Positions 22,836-34,739 of a stretch of DNA of 64,000 nucleotides are shown here, in pieces (the stretch's first letter is position 1; each line of letters begins with the position of its first letter). The position numbers and the translations under genes were made by a program. The notes under the pieces are model-generated. The model saw only the letters and a program-made list of their open reading frames with translations, was not told the DNA's origin and did no database searches. Source of the DNA: Calycina herbarum (lineage: Eukaryota > Ascomycota > Leotiomycetes > Helotiales > Pezizellaceae); assembly GCA_001414485.1 (NCBI GenBank), contig LLEY01000038.1:310001-374000 (forward strand), given 5' to 3'.

Positions 22836-23749
22836 TTGAGACCCAAGTCTCTTCTTTTACTATTCATTTTTTGGTGCAAACCCATTCTCAATGGGTTCGC
22901 AAGCTTTAGCTTTGAGAGGGGTGACCGGCGTACTAAGTCAGTCCTAGAAACCCAAAAGCCACCATTACGGCCCGATCCGCTAGTCAGTGAGAGATCAATT
23001 GTTTTGTTGCAATTTACCAAAAAAATATCATATCTAGGGATCTGGCATTACTCTCTCCCAGGACCTCGTATCATCGAAGCAGAATATCGTGACACGGGCT
23101 ACTCCTCCGCCTTCTGCTTTAATGGCGCTCATCCTCCCCCAGTATTCCAAGCCTGCCAAAATTCTCGAGAGGTAGCGCTATCTATCTACAAGCCTCTTTT
23201 CGACTCCGCGACGGAAAAATATATCCGCAAAAATCTACTATATATATATATTGATCCTGCTCTCGACACCGTTTATATTAGTACACCCGACTTTTTTAAT
23301 CGTGGCAAATTCGTATATCTGGAATTCGCTCAGAGATATCCTGATATAAGGAGGATTTAGTCTATAGCCGTTGATATTGTCGTCACTGAGAATATTTCTA
23401 TGGCCCTTACTTTCATTCCACGTTTATCTTTTGAAAGTCTTCGGGAATAGTGCTTGTCGATGAGTCTCTTAGTTCAGAACGGTGTTATAATCTTAAGAAA
23501 CCAGATATCATGTTTGTTGAACCAGAACTAGGACTAGGAAGTCGTCTAGATTATCCCACGGCGAGAGCTCTGGCGAGAGAGAGACGAGCCGCCTTGGGTC
23601 TGGACGTTTGCGTCAGGCTTGTGGTTATCAAGACATCACAGGACCTTGCTCGATCTAGTGCAGGGCGGACAGAACTGAATGAGACGTATGATTCGGATGA
23701 TTTAGGTGATTCAGATTATGGTTTGGGTGATTCGTATGATTCGGATTAG
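22836..23749 (+). pseudogene. 2EXR-like domain protein, broken
   Basis: The frame contains LGIWHYSLPGPRIIEAEYR followed by PPPVFQACQNSREVALSIYK and a YIDPALDTVYIS-like strand. This is the arrangement of the fungal 2EXR domain, a family of unknown function that is very abundant in Leotiomycetes. The domain entry is shorter than usual and the first part (residues 1-60 of the frame) does not look like the family. A TAG at 23358-23360 and another near 23447 interrupt it. The rest continues in a shifted frame (LVDESLSSERCYNLKKPDIM) to 23749 and ends in an acidic Asp/Ser repeat. Two stops and a frame change make it a probable pseudogene, although unseen introns could explain part of this. Confidence 0.5.
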
Positions 23750-25140
23750 CTGGATTAATCGACGGCGCAAATAGCTAGCTAGGAGGGTCACATTTAATCT
23801 ATTGGTCCTATGAATATATTTCCCAAGTAGTGACTGCCGATGGGACGAACATAGTAATTCTGATTTCAAAGGACCATATACGTGTTCACAATCGACTTGT
23901 TGTGTTTAAGCCAATTTCTGATACAGGGTCTTCCACGGGCAGAGCGAAAAGAGGTCGTCAACTGGGCTGTGGCCTACGAAGTTCAACCACCTTCGTAGGC
24001 GACACCCCAGGGTTTAGAGATCTGATAAAATGGTCACTCAAGTAGTACAGACCTTGGTATTACTCGTACCAAAAGTACAAAATCATTGCTCTCTTTAGTG
24101 GCTCCAAAGTTGAAGACATATAGCATATAAGCTTTACCCAAAAAGGTAAGACCGTGCATGAGGAAATGTGGGGGAGCAATATATTGAAAGAGAGTTTGGA
24201 AGAAAGCCACATTCGGGTATTACTGTAGTTAAAGCACCTTTAATTCGTCAGACAGCATGGTATTCAGTATCCTAAGCTGGCTTCTTTTGCGGAATGATGG
24301 AAAATGTTTAATCCGTGCCGAATCTCCCGGACACCGCATCTTCCGAAAATAGCTTTCATCACGTGCTCATTTTGCAAAACTTGGGCCCTATTTGACGCGT
24401 AAATGCTACTGTATGAATCGGCTCCAAACCTGCCCAAAATCTAACCTTCAAGGCTCGCCCGAATGTAGTGCTGACACTTAAGTGAAAATCCTTATACTCA
24501 AGAAAGGAAGGTATGTTGTTAGCAGTGACATTGTGACCATACTTGGGCCAGGGATGAAGATGAGGTAGGCGACGAGGCTGACGATAAGGCTGACGTTTGG
24601 ATTTCTAAGAATCAACCCGTGAGAGGGGATTGACACCTCCTACCATTCTCTACATGTCATCATCAATTATGACATACCCATGTTTTTATGCTCGTGAAAG
24701 CGGATCCCGCTAGTAAAAGTGGGTATTTTCCATTCTGGTCATCATCTTTTCAGGTCTTTACTTATCCCTCGTCTACAATAACATCTCATCTCCTCTCTGA
24801 ACTGCTTCTAACCAGTCGCCCAGCCTTCTGCTTACGTAGCACCCTACCAATTGAACTTCACATTTTATAATCACGTCCGGGTTCTCGCAACAACTCTTTC
24901 CCGAGCAGAAGCAAACCTAAATATTCAACCCCTACCTGAGACATGGCTTACAGAAGTTATTCCGGTACCAAAAAGGAAATACTACGTATCAGATTGTTAC
25001 ACATCGATCGCATCCCGGATAGCTGGGTATGTTACATCTCGTTTGTGGCTTGGACGTGTCTTCGATATACTGTTATTTTTTGTTGCGTATCGTAACATAT
25101 GCAGGGTCCTACGCCACGATCAAAATTTAATCTTGTAACT
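23750..25140. other. Intergenic DNA with a strong hairpin
   Basis: No gene is recognised. Short open frames at 23830-24045 and 24851-25138 show no known motif. The hairpin at 23962-24010 is listed separately. AT content rises toward 25.1 kb, where the transposon block begins. Confidence 0.4.
23962..24010. repeat. 20-base inverted repeat (hairpin)
   Basis: CTGGGCTGTGGCCTACGAAG (23962-23981) faces CTTCGTAGGCGACACCCCAG (23991-24010) across 9 bases. Eighteen of 20 positions pair, and ten pairs next to the loop are uninterrupted. It stands alone in intergenic DNA. It may be the remains of a foldback transposon or a structured transcript. Confidence 0.7.
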
Positions 25141-26018
25141 CTGTCTTTGCAACTTGTTATACATCGAATAGCATGATCGAGTCTGTTCTAGATACATCGA
25201 GATTTTAATTACTAACTATGTTTCCTTTGCTTTTACTTTAGAGTCCAAATATCGTTCCATATATCAGCCCACTAGCCTAGGCCTATATAATCTTTACCAC
25301 GTAATACGCTGCCGCAATTAATACAAAATAACAGACGAAAAAAAAGAAGGTTAAGCACGTTTCTATTCAACTTTTCTAGAAGAAACTACTCTGTTAGGAA
25401 GTCAAAGTAATTCAGTTAAGAAATATATTAAGAATTGCTGTAAATAGAGCAAGTAAATAAAATATATATTATCTCGAGCATAATACTAGGTTACTAGTTA
25501 TACGATCAGAGAGGCTCTTCTAAGAAGCCTCTCCTCGTATACGGAGATATAGCGTGTATTAAAGGTAACCTCTCTCTCCTCTACACCTGCAGATAGAGCG
25601 TAACCCTAAGCCTATTATAGGAATAACCTTATAAAGTCTAAAATATTACTTTAATAATACTTCCTAATTAGGTATAGTATATACTCGCTAATACAGGTGT
25701 AGAGGAGAGAGAGATTACCTTTAATATACGCTATACCTCCGTAGTTAATAGATTAGTAAAGTACGAACTATTTCTCTAAAGAAGCCGTACGAATAAGCGG
25801 CTTAAAAGGTATAATTTTCCGAATAGCTAAGACTAGAACCCTCTAGGATTTATAAGAACCAGCTTCTATATTTTCGTTAACACCTTCCTATTCTAAGTAT
25901 ATATTTACTATACTACCGGAGTAAATAACCTACATCTAGTTTAGAGTTCCTATAACCTATAAATAGTCTAACTAAAGATTTAATATAGGTCTCTTAAAGG
26001 CTTATATAATATTATAGT
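25141..26018. other. RIP-degraded DNA with a 50-bp inverted repeat
   Basis: AT-rich block without an intact frame. It contains the inverted repeat at 25540-25743, listed separately. The element of origin could not be identified. Confidence 0.5.
25540..25743. repeat. 50-base inverted repeat with 104-base spacer
   Basis: The arm at 25540-25589 (begins TACGGAGATATAGCGTG) is the reverse complement of the arm at 25694-25743 (ends TATACGCTATACCTCCGTA), with only about three mismatches, all transitions. The spacer is AT-rich. The arms keep a polypurine/polypyrimidine core (CTCTCTCTCCTCTACACCTG). This looks like a short foldback or MITE-like element, or two opposed LTR fragments. Confidence 0.75.
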
Positions 26019-26250
26019 TGTTACGGCGCTGGTCCGTAACACGTGATTCTCGGTCCTACACGTGACCGTCAGAGCTGCAACGCTTGGACGGATTTATAAC
26101 GAGATTAAAGACTCTTTATAGTTAGTAGGAATACCTCTTTTTCGTAGGGTATATATTCCGTATTCTCTCGTTCTTAGAACTGTAGCTTTAAATTCTCGAA
26201 TATATATATATATACTCTTATACCTTTGCCTTCAGATATAGATCGTAACA
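26019..26250. repeat. Solo LTR, 232 bp, with target duplication
   Basis: It begins TGTTACGGCGCTGG and ends GATCGTAACA, so it has TGTTACG/CGTAACA ends. The 5-base duplication ATAGT lies on both sides (26014-26018 and 26251-26255). No internal retrotransposon sequence is attached, so it is what remains after recombination between the two LTRs of an element. Confidence 0.88.
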
Positions 26251-26255
26251 ATAGT

Positions 26256-27159
26256 ACTCTGAGAATCAAATCTTACTAGAGAAAATACCTAATAGATTAC
26301 CTAGGAATATAGAGATAATAGAAAAGATACTAACTAGTTTCTCGACACTAGGTCGAATTAATATAAAGAACGACTTATTCGTCCTCGATTCTATATACGT
26401 ATCCTCTATAAGTCGTTTTAGATTACTCTTAGTTAAGGTAGCTATATAACTGCTTATAAGCTTATATAACACTTCTTCTTCGTTAGAGTACTATATATTA
26501 GATCTATTATCTTAAGCTGATTCTAATATACTTAGTATCTTAGTAATAGATATATATAGTAGGTCTAGCCTACCTTAGAAGTTACCTTTAGCCTACTTAA
26601 GCGCTCGGAGTTCGATCTGTCTAACGTAGCTAGAATATACTTTTTCCTAAGATATAATAATATTTATTAGTTCTCTTAGAGAATACTTTCTTTTAGAGAA
26701 GGACTTATAATACTTATTAAATTTAGTATCTTAATAGAGTAGAATAGTTACTATACTAGTATTCTTTATATTATATAAATCCTTCTACTATAGTCGACAT
26801 CTTCGCTAGTTTTTATTATAAGTTCTAATACTAACTAGAGTAATAAATTCAGCTGCTACAGTCTTTTCTTATAGCGTATATCTACTAGCAGGTCCTCTAC
26901 CAGCGACAAGCGATAGTAGGTTAATAGTCTCTACGTATCTCTTAATAATATCCTAGTAGAAGGCTTCCTTCTATACTTTTTAAAAGCTAATATCTATACT
27001 ATCTACTTCTAATCTTATAATTCTTTTAATCGCTTTTTTAAAAGGTTTCTTTATAAGGTTATTTTTAGTATACTTTTAGATTTTAGCCGTGTTTATTATA
27101 GTCTTTATATTTATTATTTAGAAGCTAGACCTACTAACCTAAATATGTATTTTCGCTAC
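26256..27159. other. RIP-degraded DNA flanking the chromovirus
   Basis: AT-rich, no intact frame. This tract and the one beyond 35196 were continuous before the chromovirus inserted. The source is not recognised. Confidence 0.45.
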
Positions 27160-27164
27160 TTTTA

Positions 27165-27615
27165 TATTATAAATCACGTTTTACGTAGTAAGTAGTCTAG
27201 ACAGCGCTCTAATAAAACAAGGCATAGTATCTAGGAAAAGGAAGGTAATATAGAAGGGAATCTATAATACGAAGGTATTTAGAGATTCTAGGATCTCACT
27301 ATTAGAAGTTGGTTATAATCACGTAACAAAGCTATAAGCGACATAGCCGAAGAGTCGACCGTGTCGACTACGGTTAAACAGGTCGACCAGGTCAGCTAGG
27401 AGAAACGAAGATTCTATATATACTAGCACGTCTACTATCTAGATAGAAGCTTCGTACTTAACTTTAGTTATTAATCTTATTATCTTATTTAATATCTTTA
27501 ATATAAGTAACGAGTTAACTTCTAAGTAAACGACCCGGTATATCTATACTTCTTACTTATATACTAACCTTCGAGACTTAGTTATCTTTGTTTAGTTCGT
27601 TTAAGTTTCGTTATA
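27165..27615 (+). repeat. Left LTR of the chromovirus
   Basis: 451 bp, starting TATTATAAATCACG (originally TGTTATAAATCACG) and ending CGTTATA (originally CGTTACA). It matches the right LTR along its full length, with differences that are nearly all C/T or G/A, as RIP would leave. It contains a GTCGAC-rich segment near 27347-27390 and a TATATATA promoter-like stretch near 27415. Confidence 0.92.
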
Positions 27616-27619
27616 CTTT

Positions 27620-29296
27620 AAGTACCTACTTAGAAGTTCAGTCGCTATAGCCCTAGTAACACCCGCTATAGCTAGCTCGAATACTAGTCGAACTAATATT
27701 ACTATAGTATTAGAAAGTACTACTAGAGAAACGCCTACTAGTATATAACCAGCTAAGAACGACGATAATATCAGTATACCTAACGCTCCCGAGCTTTATA
27801 AGGTCAAAGTACTTAAATCTATTAAAGTTAAGATACTAGATATATATTATAGAAAGTATAGGAAACTTAATTTATTCTTTCTTTAAATAGACATCTATTT
27901 TAACTTTAACTTAGAAAAATTCGAAGGCGATTATAACTCGCGAACTATCTTCGCTATCTCCTACCTTAGAGGATTAGTATTAGAATAGGCTTAGCTATAT
28001 TTAGAGAACTTCTTTAAAAATAAGAGTAAGAATAAGAAGATAGAATTAACTAAGATTATATTTAAATCTTAGAGAGGCTTTAAGACAACTATATAAAAAG
28101 TCTTTAGAGACTTTAACGCGATTCGAACCGCTATATAGAAGCTTTTAGATCTATACTAAACCGGATTAGTAATAGATTATACTAACGAATTCTAGCGTTA
28201 TAGAAACAAGTCGAGATAGAATACTATCGCTCTTATAGAACTTTTCTATAGAGGATTAAAGATATATATTTATAAGAAGATAGCTAAGTAGAATATATAA
28301 TTCTAGACTATTATAAGTATAATAGAAGGAGTTGTCTAGTTAGATAATCGACTTTACGAATTTAAGAAAAGTAACTCTAGACATAGAGAGAAGAGTAAAG
28401 GGTTAGGAAAGTAGAAACAACCGTATACTAATAAGTATAGTAAGAAGGTAAACGTTATATAGAAAACCTTTCTAAAGAAAAAGAGTCTGTCTTAGAAGAA
28501 ACGCGATCGAAGACAGAACTAGTAACTCTATTATACCTATAGTAAACTAGGCTATAGAGTAACTAATTATAGCTAAAAGAAAGCGAAATCCTAGAAAGAG
28601 AAAGAATAAATTAACGCTACTATTTAAAAAGAGATAGTATTACTTAAAAAAATTAAACTTATAGACGACGAGCTTAAATCTAGAGAATATAGTATATAGA
28701 TCGAAATAGATACTATAGATATAACTATAGATACTATATATCTATAGCTAAATAAAGAAGTTAAGTTATAAGTCGGTAAGGTATAAGACACTAATAATAA
28801 TAGGAATCCACTTCTTAAAGAATATTATAATATACAGTTAGAAATAGATTACGAATTACCTCTTTAAGTAGAATACAAATTACTACTATTAACAAGCTTA
28901 TTAGAGTCGTCGGAATTAGTATCTAACTTATTAGAGGTAGATCTACAGATACTTAAGCTAGGATAAGACGAGATATAAGCATTTATTAGAACCTTTGAAA
29001 GAGAGAATAGATAGGTATATATAGAAAACTAGAAACCTGATTTTTAGAGCCTATATTCTACTTAAGAAATCAACTCTATAGTATTAATAACCTATACGAT
29101 TATTTAAAACGAAATAGACTAGGTAACGATAGTTAGCCTTATTACTAGATAAGAAACTACTAAGCTTAAAGAGCTAGGACTAGAATAGATAATACTAAAT
29201 AACTACTCGAAGAAGAGAGATCTATAGAAGGTTACTAATTTAAGAAATAATACTACTAAATAGTAGTAGTATTACCTAGAGGGATTTAATAAATAT
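27620..29296 (+). pseudogene. Chromovirus gag relic
   Basis: One frame reads as a gypsy Gag once stops are ignored: the capsid-like segment RGFKTTI.KVFRDFNAIRTAI near 28075-28140, and a zinc knuckle near 28530 that now reads YYTYSKLGYRVTNYS where the family has CYTCGKxGHxxxxC. Both Cys-to-Tyr changes and the His-to-Tyr change are single G-to-A or C-to-T transitions. Many TAG/TAA codons interrupt it, so it is not functional. Confidence 0.75.
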
Positions 29297-29479
29297 TATA
29301 ACAGTCCCAGTCACATACGACTGGATCACGGGCCGAGGTTCTACCGAAGTCTCGCTTAGTATATATAAATAGAGACAGAGCGTACTAACTCTCCTCTTCT
29401 CTCTTTAGTTTAGTTTTCTTCGAATACAGGTACTATTCTATAAGTATCTCTTTTGGTGTATTTGTAGAGGGCTGTTATA
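29297..29479. repeat. Solo LTR, 183 bp, nested in the chromovirus
   Basis: Starts TATAACAG and ends CTGTTATA (originally TGTAACAG...CTGTTACA), a perfect 8-base terminal inversion. The duplication AATAT is on both sides (29292-29296 and 29480-29484). It is much GC-richer than its surroundings and keeps TATATATAAATAGAGA near 29358-29375, a core-promoter-like sequence. Confidence 0.88.
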
Positions 29480-29739
29480 AATATAATAGATGTCTAAAGT
29501 TAGACATTACTATATACCTACCTAGTTAAGACTATAAGTTAGAAATTAATAAGAAATATTAGGTATTAAGAGTTAAAAAAGGAGTTATAATAGTATTTAA
29601 AGGATTAGGAGATCAGCGAATGTTCAAGGTTACTAAGGTAGACCTCTAGGCCGATCTAATCTAGGAATTCTATTAACCTATAAAAGGTAAACAGTAGACT
29701 ACTAAGACATTATATAGAACAACTATGAAATAAGTTCAG

Positions 29740-29892
29740 TATAACAGACGTGAATAAATAGCTTTTACCAGTGCGCTAGCCGGCTAAAAGGCATAAGAAT
29801 TAATCGGCAGACTAATTCGCTATTCTACTACTTGATAGGAATCCCGGTGTAACACCGCCCACGTGACCTCCAGCCACGTGACGGCTGTCACA
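29740..29892. repeat. Solo LTR, 153 bp, nested in the chromovirus
   Basis: Starts TATAACAGACGTG and ends CTGTCACA. Flanking 5-mers are TTCAG (29735-29739) and TTCGG (29893-29897), which differ by one G-to-A change. It shares its first 13 bases with the solo LTR at 30465, after allowing one transition, but not its body, so the two are related families. Confidence 0.8.
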
Positions 29893-30059
29893 TTCGGTAT
29901 AAACTATAAGTATTATTAGACTAGTCTATAGAAAAACGTTTTATAGAAACTCTTCTAGAATCTAAGGAAACTATAGAAGAGGGTCTAATATATAAAGTAG
30001 CTTTTTCTAACAACGAAAAAGTAACGTTCTTCCTAAGCTCTTAAAAAGAGAATAATAGT

Positions 30060-31545
30060 AAAAGAAGATTCAAGGTTTATTATATTAAACTAGAAGATAG
30101 TACTACTATAGAAGAGTTAAATACTACGTCTAATAAGAATTAACTTATAGTAATAGTAAAGATAAGAGGAAAGGAACTCCAGGTATTAATTAACTCTAGA
30201 GTAATAAGTAATTTCCTTTCTCTAATAGCTCTAAAGAAGCTAAACGTCTCGATCTAAAATATAAAGCTATACTACCTAAGAGTAGTTAACAGAATAGACG
30301 TTATATACTAAAACGGGATTATCGACTAGTAAACTATTCTAACAAAAGTTAATATTAAAAGATACTACTTAGATACGTAATTCGATATTATTAAAATAGG
30401 AGATAAGGAAGTAATACTTAGTATACTATAGATTTAAGAATATAATCTAAATATTAACTAGAAGTGTAACAGACGTGCTTCAGTAGACAAAGGCAGAACA
30501 AATAACACTCTATTCTTAGGACAAAAGACGAGGAGAGCAGAAGAGCTCGAGAGAACCGGGAACTAAATACAAGTCATCCGCGCTAGTGCGTACGCTAGTA
30601 CTAGCGTGCATCTAAGCGAACATGTGACATCCAGCCTTCGTAACTATAACCGTTATAAGAAGGCTCGAATAATAATCTTTAGTTAATATAATTACATTAG
30701 TTTGTAATTATAACTATAAGGCTAGAACGAGGTTAGTACTACCTCTTCTAATATACTAGGACACCTTGCCTAGGGTCCTTCACAGGTTAGTAGAATAACT
30801 GATAACGAAATACCTATATAATACAGAGAATTTAAAGCTTTATTCAAAAACCTAGAAGACTTACGAGCCTTATTAAAACATCGCTTATAGGACTATAAGA
30901 TTAAACTAAAAGAGGGTTATAACCTTAAGAAGTAGAAGCTTCGATTATATAACTAGAAAAACCTATAAAGAATAGAAAGTTATATAAAGAAAGGTATTAA
31001 GAAGAAGAACGACCTAAATAGAAGAGTATATGTTAATTACTAAGAAGTAAATAATACTATAGTTAAGGACGCTTATCTGTTACCTAGTAGCTAATACTTA
31101 TAGGATAAGTTAGATAAGATAGTATAGTTTATAAAACTAGATTAATAAAACGCTTATAGACTTATATAAATAAAAGTCGGAAACGAATAGAAAATAGTAT
31201 TTGCCTTACTATTAGGCCTCTATAAATACACAGTTATACTATTTAGACTATATAATATACTAACTATATATTAGAGATAAAATAATAATATTCTAGGAGA
31301 TCTTCTAAGAGTAATAGTAATTTATTATCTAGATAATATTCTAATCTTCTTAGAAAAGAAGGAAGAATATAAGAGATATATTAAAGAAGTTTTATAATAA
31401 CTTATAAAAGTAAACTCTTAATTAAAACTCTTGAAGTATAAGTTTAGAGTAACTTAAACACTTTTCCTAGGTATTAGTATTAGGTAATAATTACCTTACT
31501 TACTAATAGGCTTTAGGTTTAAACCTTAGTCTATACTAGTTCTTT
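30060..31545 (+). pseudogene. Chromovirus protease and reverse transcriptase relic
   Basis: The protease region has LQVLINSRVISNFLSLIALK near 30180-30240, corresponding to the retropepsin segment with LIDSGA; the Asp is now Asn. After the solo LTR at 30465, the reverse transcriptase starts near 30810 and includes VKDAYLLPS, FALLLGLYKYTVILFRLYN and YYLDNILIF, where the family has YxDDxLIF (the second catalytic Asp has become Asn). Stops at Gln and Trp positions run throughout. The segment is inactive. Confidence 0.82.
30465..30657. repeat. Solo LTR, 193 bp, nested in the chromovirus
   Basis: Starts TGTAACAGACGTG and ends AACCGTTATA (originally CGTTACA). AGAAG is duplicated at 30460-30464 and 30658-30662. 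It lies between the protease and reverse transcriptase regions. It is little affected by RIP. Confidence 0.87.
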
Positions 31546-31549
31546 CTAG

Positions 31550-31845
31550 TGTTGTCTAGAAGATTCGGTTACGTTCTCGGTTACGTAAACACGTGATCCT
31601 TAGAATCTTCTAGTAACTATTATATTTATAAGCTATAGAAGCTTCTAGTACTTATCCTAGAAGTATATATAGCTCTCTACTATTCTTATAGTTAGAAATC
31701 AAGTTAATTAAGTCTTTTACTTTTTATCTATACTACCGATTCTATAAAAACGTGATTTAACGATCACCTAACCTACTCTGCACCGATCCTGTAACTTACT
31801 CTATAGCCTACTCTGTAGCCTACTCTATAAGTTACTCTGTTCCTC
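31550..31845. repeat. Probable solo LTR or other insert in the reverse transcriptase region
   Basis: Between the end of one reverse transcriptase segment (about 31480) and its continuation (about 31850) lies a segment with a different composition that begins TGTTGTCTAGAAGATTCGG. Near 31760-31840 it has tandem CCTACTCTGTAG-like units. The interruption of coding homology shows that something was inserted, but I could not find a matching target duplication, so the ends are approximate. Confidence 0.4.
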
Positions 31846-31849
31846 CTAT

Positions 31850-34050
31850 ACTAGGTTAGGTATTTAGCTTAGAGAAAATAGAAATAGATCTAGTAAAGAT
31901 CTAGAATATTCTAAACTAGAAATTACCGTAGAATATAAAAGATATATAGTCCTTCCTTAGATTTATAAACTTCTATTACTCTTTTATTAAAGACTATATA
32001 AAGATTACTAGACTAATATTAAGACTAGTTAAGAAAGCTATTAAGTTCGTCTAGAGTAAATAGACTAAGAATGCTTTTTAAAAGCTTAAGACGAAATTTA
32101 TAGAAAAACCTATTTTATACGATTTCGACGTAGATAAGCCTAGTATAGTAGAAACAGACGCTTTAGACATAGTAGTAGGAGTAGTCTACTTATAACTAAA
32201 TAAAAAGGGAAAACTTATACCTATTATATACTATTCTAAAACATTTAATCTAGTATAATAGAACTATAGTATATTCGATAAAGAATTACTTACTATAGTA
32301 CTTGCTTTAGAATATTAGAGGATCTACCTTTAGAGTACTAGACACTTAGTAATAGTGCTTACTAATTACTTAAATCTAAAAACATTTATAATAACTAAGG
32401 AACTAGTTACTAGGCGCCTAGCTAGGTAGTCTGAAACCTTAGCCGGATTTAAGATAATTATTCGATATATTAGTAGTATAAGCAACGCTCGAGCTAATAC
32501 TCTTAGCTAGAAACCTAGCTATGAAGATAATAAGAAATATATTAATATAGTAATATTAAGATATAATAAGGATAGTAATTTAGTACCTATAATATATAAG
32601 ATCGTATTTATAATATAGAATAAAGACTCTTAGAGAAAAAAGATTTAGAAAGCTTAGAAAAGAGCCTGTTCTAATTTAGTCTTATAAGTAGAAGTAGAGA
32701 AACTAATGCTAAATAGAAAGGATTTTATAGATATATATTAAGCTATAAATAATCGGAATAATAAGAAACGATATAAAAACGGAAAACTTTAGGTTTCTAA
32801 TTTATATATAAAGAAATTTGTTAAAGAATACTATTTAGCGCCTGTCTATAGATATTAGAGAATTTGTTAAACTTTTTAGAAGATAAAATAATATTACTAT
32901 ATTAATAGAGTATCGAGGGTAGTTAAGGAAGTAATAGTAGAATATAATACTTATACTAGGAATAAGGCTTTCTACTATAAACCTTATAGATAAATAAATA
33001 CTACTCTAATACTATAAATACCTTAGAAATTAGTATCTTAGAATTTTATTATTAAATTACTAAAATCTAAAGATCTAATAATAGGAGTTAAGTATAACTC
33101 TATCCTAGTTATTATAGAACGACTTACGAAATATATAATTTTAGTACTATATATAGAGTTAAGTATAGCGGAGGAATTAGTATTCGCATTTTTTAGAGAA
33201 GTAGTCTTAAGATATAGACTACTTAAATAAATACTCTTAGATAGAGATAAACTCTTTATCTTAAAATTTTAGATTACTCTTATAAAACGATTAGATATAA
33301 AAAGAAAGCTTTTAATAGCTTTCTACTCTTAAATAAATAAAGGAAACGAATATATAAATTAAGTAGTAGAAATATACCTTTGTTATTATATAAACTACTA
33401 GTAAGATAACTAGGTAGAACTACTGCTCTTAGTATAGTTTGCTTATAATAGTTTAGTAATAGAAATAATACTTATTATACTATTCTATACTAACTTTAGA
33501 TATAAATTAATAGTATATTAAAAGCTACTATCTACGACTATTAATAACTAACTTACTTATATTTAAGTCTTAAAAATTAAAAGTCTATATAAAGAACTTA
33601 TAAAAGATTTATAATTTATAGCTAAAAGAAACGCGTACTACTATAATAAACGACGTAGTTAAGAGCTAACGCTAAAAGAGAGAGATAAAGTCTATCTAGT
33701 ATAAAAAAATATTAATATAAAAAGACTAAGTAATAAACTAGATTATAAAAAACTTAGACTATTTAAAATTAAACGAGTTAAGAGACCTTTGAATTATAAA
33801 CTAGTACTACTAAAGATAATAAACATCTACCTAGTATTCTATATATCCTTACTCGAACTAGTACTACTAAGAGCTCTACTAGCTCCGTATACGGAAATCT
33901 AACTAGTAAACCTAAATACTAAGTATAAGGTTAAGAGGATTCTTAACTATAAACTTATTAGAGGACGAGTTAAGTACTTAATTAAATAGCTAGATTATCT
34001 ATACTTGGAAAATACTTAGAAACTAAGAGAAAGCCTTACCTATTATTCGG
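31850..34050 (+). pseudogene. Chromovirus RNase H, integrase and chromodomain relic
   Basis: The RT connection segment (SFLRFINFYYSFIKDYIK, near 31960) leads into RNase H (IVETDALDIVVGVVYLQ, then IFDKELLTIVLALEY, near 32140-32320). Integrase follows from about 32810, with a core region (KYNSILVIIERLTKYIILVL, near 33090) and GNEYIN-like and FAYN segments near 33350-33450. A chromodomain near 33918-34030 (KRILNYKLIRGRVKYLIK, then a W/Y-rich end) closes the polyprotein. The chromodomain is thought to steer insertion into H3K9-methylated chromatin. RIP stops are frequent. Confidence 0.85.
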
Positions 34051-34739
34051 AGGAACTTTAGAGGTTCTACTAGTAAAACCTAGGGTTGCTTATATCTTAT
34101 AATTAGAAGGAAAAGATTTAAGAAAGGCTAGGTCGAGACCTAGATCGAAGGCGGGGTTAGTAGTAGAAAGAGCAGCTAGCCTAGCAGCTTCTTCTTTCTT
34201 ATACTCCTCCTCCTTTTAGTCCTCTTTATCTTTCCTCTCCTTCTCCTCTCTCTTCTCTAGCTCAGCTATAGAGTTTAGACTAGACTGAATCAGTTACTAC
34301 TCTCGCTTATCGAGCTAGCGCTAAAGCTTTCGTAAACGAAGAACCTTAATAGCTGCCTCTTATTAAGACTACTAGGCTTATTCTTCTTTATTCCTTAATT
34401 TTCGTCGTTGCTAGTCGATTAAGAACTAGTTAGAAAGTGAGAGTATTCGATTTTACGATTTAATATTATAGGATTTCTTCTATCTTATATACTTAGAATA
34501 TTTATTAGCCTCCGAGACCGAGGCTATAGCTATACACTTCCGTCTAGAACGTTCGTATCGGGTATAAGGAGCTATTTCTTTACTAGATCTGTTAATACGC
34601 TTTGCTAGTTCGATCTAGCGTTTATATTCGAAGACGTGAGTAGTGTTTATATTAAAATTAGAAGAGCCTATAGCTCTTTAGCTAATGTTTCTTAGACTAT
34701 ACTTAAGTATAGGGATACGCTAGTCTAAGAAGGGGATAG

